From Pseudorhodoferax aquiterrae (lineage in GTDB: Bacteria > Pseudomonadota > Gammaproteobacteria > Burkholderiales > Burkholderiaceae_C): a stretch of DNA of 64,000 nt. Shown here in pieces: positions 42,193 through 52,506 of the stretch. The notes under the pieces are model-generated. The model searched no databases and was not told where the DNA came from. It worked only from the letters and a program-made list of their open reading frames with translations. The position numbers and the translations under genes were made by a program. Where the stretch lies: NCBI RefSeq assembly GCF_014652235.1, contig NZ_BMYK01000006.1, positions 124,001 through 188,000 on the forward strand. Reading direction: 5' to 3'. Numbering within the stretch: the stretch's first letter is position 1; each line of letters starts with the position of its first letter.

Positions 42193-44517
42193 TCAGCCGC
42201 CCGGCGGCGCCGGTGTGTGCCGGCGCTGCGCCGCGGTGTTCCAGCAGGCGTCGTGCACCACGTTGCGCAGCACGGCCGGGTCCACCGGCTTGGCCAGGAA
42301 ATGCGCAACGCCGCCGATGTTGATGGCATCGCGCAGCACCTGCGGGTCGTTGCTGGCCGTCATCAGCACGCGCGCGGTGTGCGGCATGCGCTTGCGGATC
42401 TCGCGCAGCAGCTCCAGGCCGCTGCTGCCCGGCAGCCAGTGGTCCACGAGGGCGATGGCGTAGTCGTGCTGGTGGAACATTTCCATCGCCTCTTCCGCAC
42501 TCTCGGCGCTGGCCACGCGCACACCGAAGGACTGCAGCAGGTGCTCCAGCAGCTGGCGCGTGATCGCCTCGTCCTCCACCAGCAGCACCACCGGCAGGGC
42601 CTCGCGCTGCAGGAACATGGCCGGCTCCAGCAGCAAGGGTTGGTCGAACATCTTCTCGACCACGTCGGCCGACTGCGGACGCGCCATCCAATAGCCCTGG
42701 ATCTCGTCCACGTCCAGCGCATAGAGCAGGATGGCCTCGTCCTCGCTCTCCACACCCTCGGCGATGGCGCGCATGTTCAGGTTGTGCGCGAGGCGCACCA
42801 CGGCCGCGACGATGGCCCGGTCCTGCGGGCTCTTGAGCAGGCCGCGCACGAAGGACTGGTCGACCTTGAGCCGGTCCGCCGGGAAGCGCTTGAGGTAGCC
42901 CAGGTTGGAGTAGCCCGTGCCGAAGTCGTCCACCGAGAGCAGGATGCCAATCGCCTTGAGCTCGTGCATAAGCACCAGCGCCGCGTCCGGATCGCGCATC
43001 GCCAGGCTCTCGGTCACCTCCAGTTCCAGCACGCCGGGCGGGATGCCGTAGCGCGCCATGGCCCCCTGCAACTCGGTCTTGAACTGCGGGTCGGAGAACT
43101 TGGTGGCCGCCAGGTTCACGGCCGTCCGAATCCAGCCGTGGCCCTGCTGGTGCCATTGCTGCATCTGGCGGCAAGCGGCGTCGACCACGTAGGTGTCGAT
43201 CGCGCCGATCAGGCCCGACTCCTCCGCCAGGCCGATGAACTTGCCCGGCATCAGGAAGCCGTAGTCGGGCGAGTCCCAGCGCACCAGCGCTTCCAGGCTC
43301 ACGAGCGCGCCGGTCTCGAAGTCCACCTGCGGCTGGTAGTGCAGCACCAGTTCCCGGCGCGCGATGGCATCGCGCAGGCGCGCCTCCTTCTGCACGCGCA
43401 CGTCGATCGCATCCTGCATTTCGCTGGAGAAGATGCTCACGCCGCCGTCGCTGCGGTTCTTGGACTGCACCATGGCCAGGTCGGCCCGTTTGACCAGCGT
43501 CTCCGGCTCGTCTCCATGGTCGGGAAACAGTGCCACGCCCACGCTGCCACCCAGCACCTGCGGTTCGCCGGCCAACAGCACCGGGGCCTGCAGCGCGGTC
43601 TGCAGGCGCGCGCCAAAGGGCTCGACCATGCTGCGCGGCAACCCCTCGCAGACCACGACGAACTCGTCCCCCGCCAACCGCGCCACCGTGTCGCCGCCAC
43701 GCGCCTCGTCCTGCAGGCGCCGCGCCATCTCCGACAACACCTGGTCCCCTGCGCCGCGGCCCAGGCTGTCGTTGAGCTGCTTGAAGCGGTTGAGGTTGAC
43801 AAAGTACACCGCCACCGGCCGCTGGCGGCTGCGGGCCCGCGCGATGGTGCGCGCCATGCGCTCCAGCAACAGGGTGCGGTTGGGCAGCTCGGTCAGCGCA
43901 TCGTGCGTCGCGCGGTAGTGCAGCGCGTCCTCCTGGCGCCGCTGCTCGGTGATGTCCACGCAGACCGCGATGTAGCGCTCCACCTGGCCTGCCGCGTCCT
44001 TCTGCGGCACGATGGCCATGTCCACCCAATACAGTTCGTCCGCCGCATTGCGGTTGCATACGACATCGCGCCAGATCTCGCCGCGCTGGATCGTGGCCCA
44101 CATGCGCTCGAAGAACGATGGGTCGTGGTAGCCCGACTTGAGCAGGCTGTGGTCCTGGCCCAGCAGCTCTTCGCGGCGGTGGCCGCTGGTCTGCACGAAC
44201 TTGTCGTTGACGCGCAGGATGCGGCCGGCGGTATCGGTCACCGACACCAGCGCATGCTGGTCGATGCCCTGCATGTAGGTGGAGAGTTCCGCGAAGGCCT
44301 GCTCCACGCCCTGCTTGGCCAGCAGCAGCTCGTTGGCATCGCGGGCCTGCTGCTCCGAGTGCGCCAGCGCGCTCAGTGCCTTGCGCAGTTGCCCACGCTG
44401 CAGCCCCAGGCGCCGGTGCAGCCACAACACGACCAGCGCGCAGCCAAGCCCGAGCACGGCGACGAGCAACGCCACCGCGACCAAGACCACACCTGTGCCG
44501 TCGGACCCAGCCGGCAT
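42193..44517 (-). CDS. PAS-GGDEF-EAL protein with C-terminal receiver domain (c-di-GMP phosphodiesterase candidate)
   Basis: A 774-residue signalling protein. One membrane helix (VVLVAVALLVAVLGLGCALV) is followed by a PAS domain (SVTDTAGRILRVNDKFVQTS), a degenerate GGDEF domain, an EAL domain and a C-terminal receiver. In the GGDEF domain, AGDEF replaces GGDEF, and the first metal aspartates of FxDLDxFK are asparagines (FVNLNRFK), so cyclase activity is doubtful. The EAL domain keeps LEALVRW, VTESLA, DDFGTGYS, the lysine in LKVDQSF and AEGVES, so it should cleave c-di-GMP. The receiver has VEDEA, the aspartate in ALVDHWLPG and the lysine in LAKPVD. Confidence 0.9.
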   Translation of the reverse strand: MPAGSDGTGVVLVAVALLVAVLGLGCALVVLWLHRRLGLQRGQLRKALSALAHSEQQARDANELLLAKQGVEQAFAELSTYMQGIDQHALVSVTDTAGRILRVNDKFVQTSGHRREELLGQDHSLLKSGYHDPSFFERMWATIQRGEIWRDVVCNRNAADELYWVDMAIVPQKDAAGQVERYIAVCVDITEQRRQEDALHYRATHDALTELPNRTLLLERMARTIARARSRQRPVAVYFVNLNRFKQLNDSLGRGAGDQVLSEMARRLQDEARGGDTVARLAGDEFVVVCEGLPRSMVEPFGARLQTALQAPVLLAGEPQVLGGSVGVALFPDHGDEPETLVKRADLAMVQSKNRSDGGVSIFSSEMQDAIDVRVQKEARLRDAIARRELVLHYQPQVDFETGALVSLEALVRWDSPDYGFLMPGKFIGLAEESGLIGAIDTYVVDAACRQMQQWHQQGHGWIRTAVNLAATKFSDPQFKTELQGAMARYGIPPGVLELEVTESLAMRDPDAALVLMHELKAIGILLSVDDFGTGYSNLGYLKRFPADRLKVDQSFVRGLLKSPQDRAIVAAVVRLAHNLNMRAIAEGVESEDEAILLYALDVDEIQGYWMARPQSADVVEKMFDQPLLLEPAMFLQREALPVVLLVEDEAITRQLLEHLLQSFGVRVASAESAEEAMEMFHQHDYAIALVDHWLPGSSGLELLREIRKRMPHTARVLMTASNDPQVLRDAINIGGVAHFLAKPVDPAVLRNVVHDACWNTAAQRRHTPAPPGG

Positions 44518-44609
44518 CGCCCGCCCTTTCCGCCATGTTCAGGGCGCCGAGCATCGCCTGCATGCGGCATGACCGCAAGGCGTGTTTTCCGCGGAACGGT
44601 GTAGGCGGA

Positions 44610-46064
44610 TCAGAATGGGTAGTGGCGCTCCCCGGTCTGCACCGTCACCCACCGCAGATCGGTGAACTCTGCGATGCCCGCCTTGCCACCGAAGCGGCCC
44701 CAGCCGCTGCCCTTGACGCCGCCGAACGGCATCTGCGCCTCGTCGTGCACGGTGGGGCCGTTCACGTGGCAGATGCCGGACGCGATGCGCTGGGCCACCG
44801 TGATCGCGCGCGCCGTGTCGCGCCCGAACACCGCAGCAGACAGGCCATAGGCGTTGTCGTTGGCCACGCGGATGGCCTCGTCCACGCCGTTGACGCGCAC
44901 GATGGCCTTCACGGGGCCGAAGGTTTCTTCGCCGTAGATCCGCATGGCCGGGGTCACATGGTCCAGCAGCGTGGCCGGCATCAGCGTGTTCTCGGCCTTG
45001 CCGCCGCACAGCAGCTTGGCGCCTTTGGCCAGCGCGTCGTCGATCAATGCGTTGCAGTGGCGCACGGTGCTGATGCCGACCACACTGCCCAGCACGACGG
45101 GGTCGGGGCCGCGCGGGTCGCCCAGCGGCAGCGCGCCGGCCTTGGCCGCGAACTTGGCGACGAAGGCGTCGGCGATGGCCGCGTCGACCACGATGCGTTC
45201 GGTGCTCATGCAGATTTGGCCCGAGTTCGCGAAGCTGCCGAAGGCTGCGCCGTCCACGGCCGCGTCGAGGTCGGCATCGTCCAGCACCACGAAGGGGGCC
45301 TTGCCGCCCAGCTCCAGCACCGCGGGCTTCAGGTGCTGGGCGCATTGCACGGCGATCAGCTTGCCCACGCGCGTGGAGCCCGTGAAGTTCACGCGGCGCA
45401 CGGCCGGGTGGGCGATCATCGCGTCCACCACGGCGGCCGCATCGGCCGGCGCGTTGGTGATGTAGTTGACCACGCCGGGCGGGAAGCCCGCGTCGATGAA
45501 GGCCTGCGCGATGAGCTGGTGCGTGTGCGGGCACAGCTCCGAGCCCTTGAACACCACCGTGTTGCCGCAGGCCAGCGGCGTGGCGATCGCGCGCACGCCA
45601 AGGATCACGGGTGCGTTCCAGGGCGCGATGCCCAGCACCACACCGGCCGGCTGGCGCACGGCCAGGGCCAGGCTGCCCGGCACGTCGGACGGGATCACCT
45701 CGCCCGCGATCTGGGTGGTCAGCGCCGCGGCCTCGCGCAGCATGCCGGCTGCCAGGTGCACGTTGAAGCCGGTCCACATGGCCGTGGCGCCGGTCTCGCG
45801 TGGCAGCGTGGCGATGAAGTCCGGCGTCTTGGCCTCCAGCGCATCGGCGGCCTTGAGCAGCAGCGCGCGGCGCGCGTTGGGGCCGGTCTGGCTCCAGGCC
45901 GGGAAGGCAGCGGCCGCAGCCTCCACGGCGCGGATGGCATCGGCCGGGGTGGCTGCCGGCGCGCGCGTGGCCAGGCTCTCGTCGAGCGGGTTGCGGCGCT
46001 CGAACGTGGCGCCGTTCTCGGCGGCCACGGCTTGGCCATTGATGAGCATGAACAGGTCGGACAT
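44610..46064 (-). CDS. NAD(P)-dependent aldehyde dehydrogenase
   Basis: A 484-residue aldehyde dehydrogenase. The catalytic cysteine is in SGQICMSTERIVV, the general base glutamate in AVLELGGKAPFVVLD, and the oxyanion asparagine in GIAPWNAPVILGV. The sequence resembles benzaldehyde/salicylaldehyde/vanillin dehydrogenases, so an aromatic aldehyde is a likely substrate, though not proven. It is the last gene of the ABC importer operon, 14 bases after livF, which implies that the imported compound is, or becomes, an aldehyde. Confidence 0.88.
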   Translation of the reverse strand: MSDLFMLINGQAVAAENGATFERRNPLDESLATRAPAATPADAIRAVEAAAAAFPAWSQTGPNARRALLLKAADALEAKTPDFIATLPRETGATAMWTGFNVHLAAGMLREAAALTTQIAGEVIPSDVPGSLALAVRQPAGVVLGIAPWNAPVILGVRAIATPLACGNTVVFKGSELCPHTHQLIAQAFIDAGFPPGVVNYITNAPADAAAVVDAMIAHPAVRRVNFTGSTRVGKLIAVQCAQHLKPAVLELGGKAPFVVLDDADLDAAVDGAAFGSFANSGQICMSTERIVVDAAIADAFVAKFAAKAGALPLGDPRGPDPVVLGSVVGISTVRHCNALIDDALAKGAKLLCGGKAENTLMPATLLDHVTPAMRIYGEETFGPVKAIVRVNGVDEAIRVANDNAYGLSAAVFGRDTARAITVAQRIASGICHVNGPTVHDEAQMPFGGVKGSGWGRFGGKAGIAEFTDLRWVTVQTGERHYPF

Positions 46065-46078
46065 GGGTTCTCCTTTTC

Positions 46079-46788
<710 letters not shown>

Positions 46789-46792
<4 letters not shown>

Positions 46793-47526
46793 GCCGCCAC
46801 CTCGTCGCCCAGGTAGGCCTCGATGACCTCGGCGTTGCGCGTGACCTCGGCCGGCGTGCCGTCCGCGATCTTGCGGCCCTGGTGCAGCACCAGCACGCGC
46901 TCCACGTGGCGCAGCAGCGTGGTGACCGCATGCTCGATCCAGACCACCGCCAGGCCCAGCTCGCCGCGCAAGCGGCCGATCAGCCGGGCCATGGCCTCGA
47001 CCTCGGCCTCGGTCAGCCCGGCCGCCACCTCGTCGAGCAGCAGCAGGCGGGGCCGCGTGGCCAGGGCCATGCCGATCTCCAGCAAGCGCTGCTGGGCCGG
47101 CGTGACGGCCGCAGCGGGCAGCTCCGCCTGGGCCGACAGGCCGATCAGCGCAAGAATGCTGGACGCATCGGCCAAGGCCGGCACGGCATGTCGGCCCCGG
47201 CCCGCGAACTGCAGGCCGAAGTCCACGTTCTCGCGCACGCGCAGGCCGCCGAACACGCGCGGCGTCTGGAAGGTGCGCGCCACACCCTGGGCCGCGAAGC
47301 GGTGCGGGCCCTGCCCTGCGAGGTCGTGCCCACCCAGCAGCAGCGCGCCACTGGTGGGTGGCTGCACGCCCGAGATCGCGTTGAAGAAGGTGGTCTTGCC
47401 CGCGCCGTTGGGGCCGATGATGCCGACCAGCTCTCCCGCGTCGAACGTGGCGTCCACCGCGTCCACGGCCGTCAGGCCGCCGAAGCGCACCGTGACGGCG
47501 CGGGCCTGCAGCAGTCGCTCAGCCAT
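46789..47526 (-). CDS. livG: Branched-chain-type ABC transporter ATP-binding protein LivG
   Basis: A 245-residue ATPase with Walker A IGPNGAGKTTFFNAISGV, the LivG-type ARTFQTPRVFGGLRVRENV, the unusual signature region AAAVTPAQQRLLEIGMALAT in place of LSGGQ, and Walker B PRLLLLDEVAAGLTEAEVE. The TPAQQ replacement is known in some LivG homologues. Two in-frame ATGs exist, at 47532 and 47526; the second has a GGGAG site 7 bases before it and is preferred. It overlaps the end of livM. Confidence 0.9.
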
Positions 47527-48445
47527 GGACATGCTCCCGGCGGAACCAGCCGCGCACCTGCGCCCAGCGCAGGCTGCCCAGGCCGTCGGGCAGGTACATG
47601 ACCGACAGGATCAGCAGCAGTCCCAGCGCCACCATGTAGGCCTGCGGCAGCTGCAGCCGCAGCGTCTCGGCCAGCACGCTGAACACCACGGCCGCGACCA
47701 GCGGCCCCCACAGCGTGGCCGCGCCGCCGATCAACGCGATCAGCACGGTCTGGAAACCGATGAAGGGGTTGAAGACCGTGACCGGGTCGATGTAGGTCCA
47801 GCGCACGGCCATCGCCGCGCCGATGGCACCGGCGAAGGCGGCGGTCAGCGCGAAGCCCAGCGTCTTCACGAACCGCGTGTCCACGCCCAGCGTCTGCGCG
47901 CGCTGCTCGTCGAAGCCGATGCCCGTGAGCGCGAGGCCGAAGCGCCGCCGCCGCACCACGATGGCCGTGGCCACGGCGCTGGCGGCGATCCCCAGCACCG
48001 TGTAGTAGACCGTCGTCTCCTCGGGCACCACCACCAGCACGCGGCCCACCGTGCCCGTGACCTGCTTTTCGAAGTAGGTCACGGCATGGCGGATCAGCTC
48101 GGTCATGCCGAAGGTCAGCACTGCGAAGTAGGTGCCGCGCAGGTGCAGCACGGCCAGGCCCATCACCAGCGCGATGGCCGCCGCCACCAGCGCGCCCAGG
48201 CCCACGGCCGCGAGCCAGGGCAGGCTCTCCAGCACCAGGGCGCTGGTGTAGGCGCCGATGCCGAAGAAGGCCGCGGTCGCCAGCGAGAGGTAGCGCGTGC
48301 TGCCGCAGAACAGGCTCCAGCTCGAGGCCAGCGCCACGTACATGAGGCAGGTCAGCGCCAGCGAGAGCAGGAACGCGCTCGCGATGCCGGGCAGCAGCGC
48401 CGCGGCCAGCGTGAGCCCCGCCAGAAGAATCCAGTCGCGCTTCAT
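47519..48445 (-). CDS. livM: Branched-chain-type ABC transporter permease LivM
   Basis: A 308-residue inner-membrane permease with about eight to nine hydrophobic helices. The family motif GQxAFxGIGAY appears as SLATAAFFGIGAYTSALVLE, and the cytoplasmic coupling loop as RRRFGLALTGIGFDEQRAQT with GVDTRFVKTLGFALTAAFAG. It pairs with LivH to form the transmembrane channel. Its start overlaps the end of livH in ATGA and its end overlaps the livG start. Confidence 0.92.
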   Translation of the reverse strand: MKRDWILLAGLTLAAALLPGIASAFLLSLALTCLMYVALASSWSLFCGSTRYLSLATAAFFGIGAYTSALVLESLPWLAAVGLGALVAAAIALVMGLAVLHLRGTYFAVLTFGMTELIRHAVTYFEKQVTGTVGRVLVVVPEETTVYYTVLGIAASAVATAIVVRRRRFGLALTGIGFDEQRAQTLGVDTRFVKTLGFALTAAFAGAIGAAMAVRWTYIDPVTVFNPFIGFQTVLIALIGGAATLWGPLVAAVVFSVLAETLRLQLPQAYMVALGLLLILSVMYLPDGLGSLRWAQVRGWFRREHVHG

Positions 48446-49320
48446 CGTTTTGCAAACAGTCCGTTGGGTTTCCAGAGCAGCACGGCGATGAACACGCCGT
48501 ACGACAGCAGCGACTTGAGCGAGGGGTTCGTGAAGTGCATGCCCAGGGCCTCGATCACGCCCAGCAGCAAGCCGCCCGCCAGCGCACCGCCCATGCTGCC
48601 GAAGCCCCCCAGCGTGATCACGATCAGCGCCGTCACCGTGTAGGGTTCGCCCATGGACGGCGTGATCGTGTAGGCCATGGACAGCAGGCAACCCGCCACG
48701 CCCGACAGCCCCAGGCCCACGCCGAACATCAGCGGGTGCAGCCGCCGGGTGTCGATGCCCACCAGCTGCGCGCCCGTGGGCGACTGCATCAGCGCGCGCA
48801 CGCCCTTGCCCAGCAGCGTGAAGCGCAGCAGCGCCATCAGCGCCAGCGCGAACACGAGAGCCAGGCCGAACACCACGAGCTTGTTGGCCGCGAACTGCGC
48901 GCCGCCGATCGCCACCGGCGTGGTCAGGTAGTCGTAGCCGCGCAGGTCGCCGCCCCAGGCCCAGCTGGCGAAGTTCTGCACCAGGAACATCAGGCCGAAG
49001 GCCACCATGAGCCCGCGGGCCTCGAACACGTCCACGTTGGGCGCCTGCGCCGCAAGCTTGCGGAAGGTCAGGGCGTGCACCACCAGGCCCACCAGCAGCA
49101 GGCCCGCGAAGGCCAGCGGCAGCACGGCCAGCGGCGACCAGCCCAGGAGCGTGTGCGCCATCCAGGTCGCGTAGGCGCCCAGCATCAGGAACTCGCCATG
49201 CGCGATGTTCAGGATGCGCATGAGGCCGTACTGCAGGTTCAGCCCCAGGCCCACGAGCGCGTAGATGCCGCCCGTGATGAGGCCGCTGGCGATCAGTTCG
49301 AACCAGGCTGTCGACGACAC
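48442..49320 (-). CDS. livH: Branched-chain-type ABC transporter permease LivH
   Basis: A 292-residue permease with eight or so hydrophobic helices. It begins ELIASGLITGGIYALVGLGL and has NIAHGEFLMLGAYATWMAH, the hallmark of LivH, and the coupling loop GKGVRALMQSPTGAQLVGID. The start is a GTG 1 base after the binding-protein stop, with GGAAG upstream; no closer ATG precedes the conserved start. It forms the channel with LivM. Confidence 0.92.
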   Translation of the reverse strand: MSSTAWFELIASGLITGGIYALVGLGLNLQYGLMRILNIAHGEFLMLGAYATWMAHTLLGWSPLAVLPLAFAGLLLVGLVVHALTFRKLAAQAPNVDVFEARGLMVAFGLMFLVQNFASWAWGGDLRGYDYLTTPVAIGGAQFAANKLVVFGLALVFALALMALLRFTLLGKGVRALMQSPTGAQLVGIDTRRLHPLMFGVGLGLSGVAGCLLSMAYTITPSMGEPYTVTALIVITLGGFGSMGGALAGGLLLGVIEALGMHFTNPSLKSLLSYGVFIAVLLWKPNGLFAKR

Positions 49321-49321
49321 G

Positions 49322-50521
49322 TCACTTCCACGCCGGCTTGTTCGGATTCAGCTTGGCCGTGGCCATGGACGCCGGCCACACCACCTCGAACTCGCCGTTC
49401 TGCCACTGGCCCACGCTGCCCGGCGTGGCGGTGTTCTCGCTGCCAGTGAACTTCACGTCGCCGATGATGGTCTTGTGCGTGGTGCCGGCCACGTAGTCGC
49501 GGATGGCCTTGCGGTCCAGCCCGGCCTTGGCCACAGCCGCCTGCAGGATCTCCAGCGCCGCCCAGCAATGGCCGCTGGCCCAGCGGTCCGGCTCCTTGCC
49601 CTCGAAGCGTTTGGTGTGCGCATCGAAGTAGGCCTTGGCGCCCGCGCTGGTCTTGCTGTTCCAAGAGCCCATGCCCAGCACGCCCTCGGCCCCCGGCGCC
49701 GTGATCACGTTGCGGTAGAGCTGGAACGCCGTGCCCACCGAGGCGTAGAAGAACTTCGGGTTGAAGCCCACCTCTTTGGCCTGCTTGCTTGCGAGGATGG
49801 TGTCGGGCGGGTAGGTGATGCCGATGAAGGCGTCGGGGTTCTGCTCCTTGATGCCGCGCAGCACGGGCGAGAGGTCCTTCACGCCCAGCGGGTAGCTCTT
49901 GCGCTCCAGCACCTGGATCGAGGTCTTCTTGAGCGCGTTGTTGAGCGCCGCGAAGTTCTCCAGCCCGAACAGGTCGTCCATGTAGACGATGGCGATGGTC
50001 TTCACGCCGCTGGCCACCAGCATGTCCACCAGCGCGCCCATCATGCGGTCGGGCTGCTGCAGGATGGAGAAGAAGAACGACAGGTTCATGTCGATCAGCT
50101 TGCGCGACAGCGCCGTGGGCGCCAGCATCGGGTAGCCGAACCGCTGCGCCAGCGGCGCGATCGCGAAGTTGGCGTTGCTGCCCCAGGGCGGCAGGATCAG
50201 GTCGACCTTGTCGCTGCCCATGAGCTTCTGGTAGCTGCGCACGCAGGTCTCGATGTCGCTGCGGTCGTCCACGCTCAGCAGCTCGACCGGGCGCTTGGTC
50301 CCCTTCACGTCCAGGCCGCCCGCGGCATTCACCTGCTCGGCCCACAGCAGGTAGTTGGGCTCTTGGCTGACCTGGGCACCGGGCGCCCAGGGGCCGGTGC
50401 GGGCCATGGCGTAGCCGATGCGCACGGGCGCGGATTGGGCGCGCAGCGCAGGCGCGAAGGCCGCGCTGGCGAGCGCGGCGGCCGCGCCTTGCAGCACGCG
50501 GCGGCGGGAGTGTGTGCTCAT
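49322..50521 (-). CDS. Branched-chain-type ABC transporter substrate-binding protein
   Basis: A 399-residue periplasmic receptor of the Peripla_BP_6 family. The N terminus STHSRRRVLQGAAAALASAA has twin arginines followed by a hydrophobic stretch and is probably Tat-exported, cleaved near PALRAQS. The mature part shows VRIGYAMARTGPWAPGAQVS, DVKGTKRPVELLSVDDRSD and a binding-lobe TIAIVYMDDLFGLENF. The ligand is not known; the aldehyde dehydrogenase and AraC neighbours point to an aromatic compound. First gene of the operon. Confidence 0.92.
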   Translation of the reverse strand: MSTHSRRRVLQGAAAALASAAFAPALRAQSAPVRIGYAMARTGPWAPGAQVSQEPNYLLWAEQVNAAGGLDVKGTKRPVELLSVDDRSDIETCVRSYQKLMGSDKVDLILPPWGSNANFAIAPLAQRFGYPMLAPTALSRKLIDMNLSFFFSILQQPDRMMGALVDMLVASGVKTIAIVYMDDLFGLENFAALNNALKKTSIQVLERKSYPLGVKDLSPVLRGIKEQNPDAFIGITYPPDTILASKQAKEVGFNPKFFYASVGTAFQLYRNVITAPGAEGVLGMGSWNSKTSAGAKAYFDAHTKRFEGKEPDRWASGHCWAALEILQAAVAKAGLDRKAIRDYVAGTTHKTIIGDVKFTGSENTATPGSVGQWQNGEFEVVWPASMATAKLNPNKPAWK

Positions 50522-50584
50522 GGTCTCGTCTCCTCAGGATCGGTGCCCCGGATCGTAGGAAGACGCCCCCGCGCGCGCTGTGCG

Positions 50585-50618
50585 CAGCGTGCACGCGATG
50601 CTGACACCAGCGTGCACG
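50585..50618. promoter_or_regulatory. Tandem 11-bp repeats, AraC operator candidate
   Basis: CAGCGTGCACG at 50585-50595 and again at 50608-50618, 23 bases apart, in the 181-base gap between the importer operon and the AraC gene. Direct repeats about two helical turns apart are the usual form of AraC-family sites. Confidence 0.65.
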
Positions 50619-50625
50619 GGCCCCA

Positions 50626-50635
50626 GGGTTAACCC
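50626..50635. promoter_or_regulatory. 10-bp palindrome GGGTTAACCC near the AraC gene
   Basis: A perfect palindrome 7 bases downstream of the repeat pair and 67 bases before the AraC start. It may be an extra operator or a promoter element; its role is unknown. Confidence 0.35.
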
Positions 50636-50702
50636 GGGATCATGCCCGCATGCCGGGCCGCGCCGCCTATCATCGCGGCCCGTTCCCTTGCCGGAGAAGC
50701 CG

Positions 50703-51665
50703 ATGACCCCGTCCCTGCTGCTGAGCACCGACGCGGTCGCCCCGCGCGACCGGGCGCCGCAATGGCGCGAATGGATCTGGCGCCATTTCGGCGGCCTGGA
50801 CTCCGACCTCTACGGCGACAGCGATTTCGACGGCCGGCTGTCGGCCTCGCGCGCCGGCGACGTGGTGCTCACGCGGCTGGAGGCCGGCCGGCACCGTGTG
50901 TTGCGCACACCGCAGATGGCGCGCCGCGACGCCGCCGGCTACCTCAAGATCGTCGCCCCCTGGCAGGGCAGCGCCGAGGTCGAGCAGCAGGGCCGCAAGG
51001 CCCGCGCCCAGGCCGGCGGCTGGATCATCTACGACACCACGCACGGCTACGCCATCGACAACCCCGCGCCCACCGAGCACCTGATCGTGATGCTGCCCAA
51101 GCGGCAGATGGCCGAGCGCGGCGTGCGGCTCGATCCGCTCATGGCCCGGCATGTGGGCGGGGCCCACGGCATCTCGCGCGTGGCGCTGGAGACCATGCGC
51201 AACACCTACCTGGAGTTGCCCGCGATGAGCGAGACGGCCGCGCGCGGCGCGGGCGAACTCATCATGCAGCTGGTGCAGCTCTCGCTGCTCGAACTCGCAG
51301 GCCAGGGCACGGCCGTGACGCTCAAGGAGGCGCTGCGCGACCGCATCCGCGACCATGTGGCGCGCCACCTGCGCGACCCGCTGCTGTCCATCGAGCAGAT
51401 CGCGGCCGCGCTCAACTGCAGCAAGCGCCATCTGCACAACGCCTTCGCCCAGGGCGACCAGACGCTGGCCAGCTACATCCAGCAGCAGCGGCTGCAGGCC
51501 TGCATCCAGGAGTTGCGGCAAAGCCCCGCGGCAGGCCGTTCGATCACCGACATCGCGCTGTCCTGGGGCTTCTCGAACATGTCGCACTTCGCGCGCGTGT
51601 TCCGCGAGCACGCGGGCATGAGCCCGAGCGCGTTCCGCCAGGCCGCGCGTGCGGCTGGCGGCTGA
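50703..51665 (+). CDS. AraC family transcriptional regulator
   Basis: A 320-residue activator. The N-terminal two thirds is a cupin-like AraC-binding domain of the FeaR type (GYLKIVAPWQGSAEVEQQGR, GGWIIYDTTHGYAID); the C-terminal domain has two helix-turn-helix units, LSIEQIAAALNCSKRHLHNA and SITDIALSWGFSNMSHFARV, ending FREHAGMSPSAFRQ. Divergent from the binding protein of the ABC operon, with tandem repeats between them, it most likely activates importer and dehydrogenase together. FeaR-type members respond to aromatic amines or aldehydes, which fits. Confidence 0.92.
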   Translation: MTPSLLLSTDAVAPRDRAPQWREWIWRHFGGLDSDLYGDSDFDGRLSASRAGDVVLTRLEAGRHRVLRTPQMARRDAAGYLKIVAPWQGSAEVEQQGRKARAQAGGWIIYDTTHGYAIDNPAPTEHLIVMLPKRQMAERGVRLDPLMARHVGGAHGISRVALETMRNTYLELPAMSETAARGAGELIMQLVQLSLLELAGQGTAVTLKEALRDRIRDHVARHLRDPLLSIEQIAAALNCSKRHLHNAFAQGDQTLASYIQQQRLQACIQELRQSPAAGRSITDIALSWGFSNMSHFARVFREHAGMSPSAFRQAARAAGG

Positions 51666-52499
51666 TCAGGCCACGGCGCGCAGCAGCGGCTGGCCTGTCG
51701 GCGCGGCAGTGGCCCCGGCACTCTCGCGCACGACGATGTCCTTGCGCGTGAGGCTGGCCTTTCCGAACAGCGTGGCGAAGGCCACGTCCTTGGCGTCGCG
51801 GCCCGTGCCCACGCGCACCAGGCGTTCCACGGGCGCCATGCGCGTGGGATCGAACAGCACCCAGCGGCCATCCAGCCAGGCCTCGAAGACGGCGTGGAAA
51901 TCCTGCGGCGGCTCGTCGAAGTAGACGTAGCCCGCCACCAGGCGCGCGGGGATGTTGAGCGCGCGGCAGAAGGTCACGCCCAGGTGGGCGAAATCGCGGC
52001 ACACCCCCTGGCGCTGCACGAAGATCTGCTGCGCCGTGGTGGTCGCGTCGCTGGAGCCCGGCGTGTAGGCGATGTTGTCGTGGATCCAGTCGCTGATGGC
52101 CTGCACGCGCGCGAGGCCCGCCGGCGCCTTGCAGAACAGCTGCTGCGCGGCATTGCCCAGCAGGTCGGATTCGCAATAGCGCGTGGGCGACAGGAAGTGC
52201 AGCACCTCGTCGGGGATGCGGTTCACAGGGGACTCGCCCAGGTCCGGCGCCGGCAGCGCATAGTGCAGCTCGACCTCGGCCTGGTAATGCACGTGCACAG
52301 GCCCCTTGGGCGCATCGAAGCGCACGAAGCGGTTGCCCTTCACCGGATCGCGGTAGTCGTGCAAGGGCAGCGCAGGCTCCACCTGCAGGCGTTCCTCGCG
52401 CAGATGCTGGTCGGGATGGTCGGCCACCTGCAGGTGCAGGCACAAATGCGTGGGCTCTTCCACCTCGTAGACGAGCTGGACGTCGATGGACGACAGCAT
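51666..52499 (-). CDS. Transglutaminase-like cysteine protease domain protein
   Basis: A 277-residue cytosolic protein. The N-terminal beta domain (IDVQLVYEVEEPTHLCLHLQ) precedes a transglutaminase-like core: the catalytic cysteine in QRQGVCRDFAHLGV, the histidine in PQDFHAVFEAWLDG and the aspartate in VLFDPTRMAP. Such proteins act as peptidases or amide-bond enzymes on unknown targets. The ATG at 52499 is preferred to one 18 codons upstream, because the N-terminal domain starts at it. Third gene of a three-gene reverse operon; convergent with araC. Confidence 0.85.
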   Translation of the reverse strand: MLSSIDVQLVYEVEEPTHLCLHLQVADHPDQHLREERLQVEPALPLHDYRDPVKGNRFVRFDAPKGPVHVHYQAEVELHYALPAPDLGESPVNRIPDEVLHFLSPTRYCESDLLGNAAQQLFCKAPAGLARVQAISDWIHDNIAYTPGSSDATTTAQQIFVQRQGVCRDFAHLGVTFCRALNIPARLVAGYVYFDEPPQDFHAVFEAWLDGRWVLFDPTRMAPVERLVRVGTGRDAKDVAFATLFGKASLTRKDIVVRESAGATAAPTGQPLLRAVA

Positions 52500-52506
52500 G
52501 GGAAGC

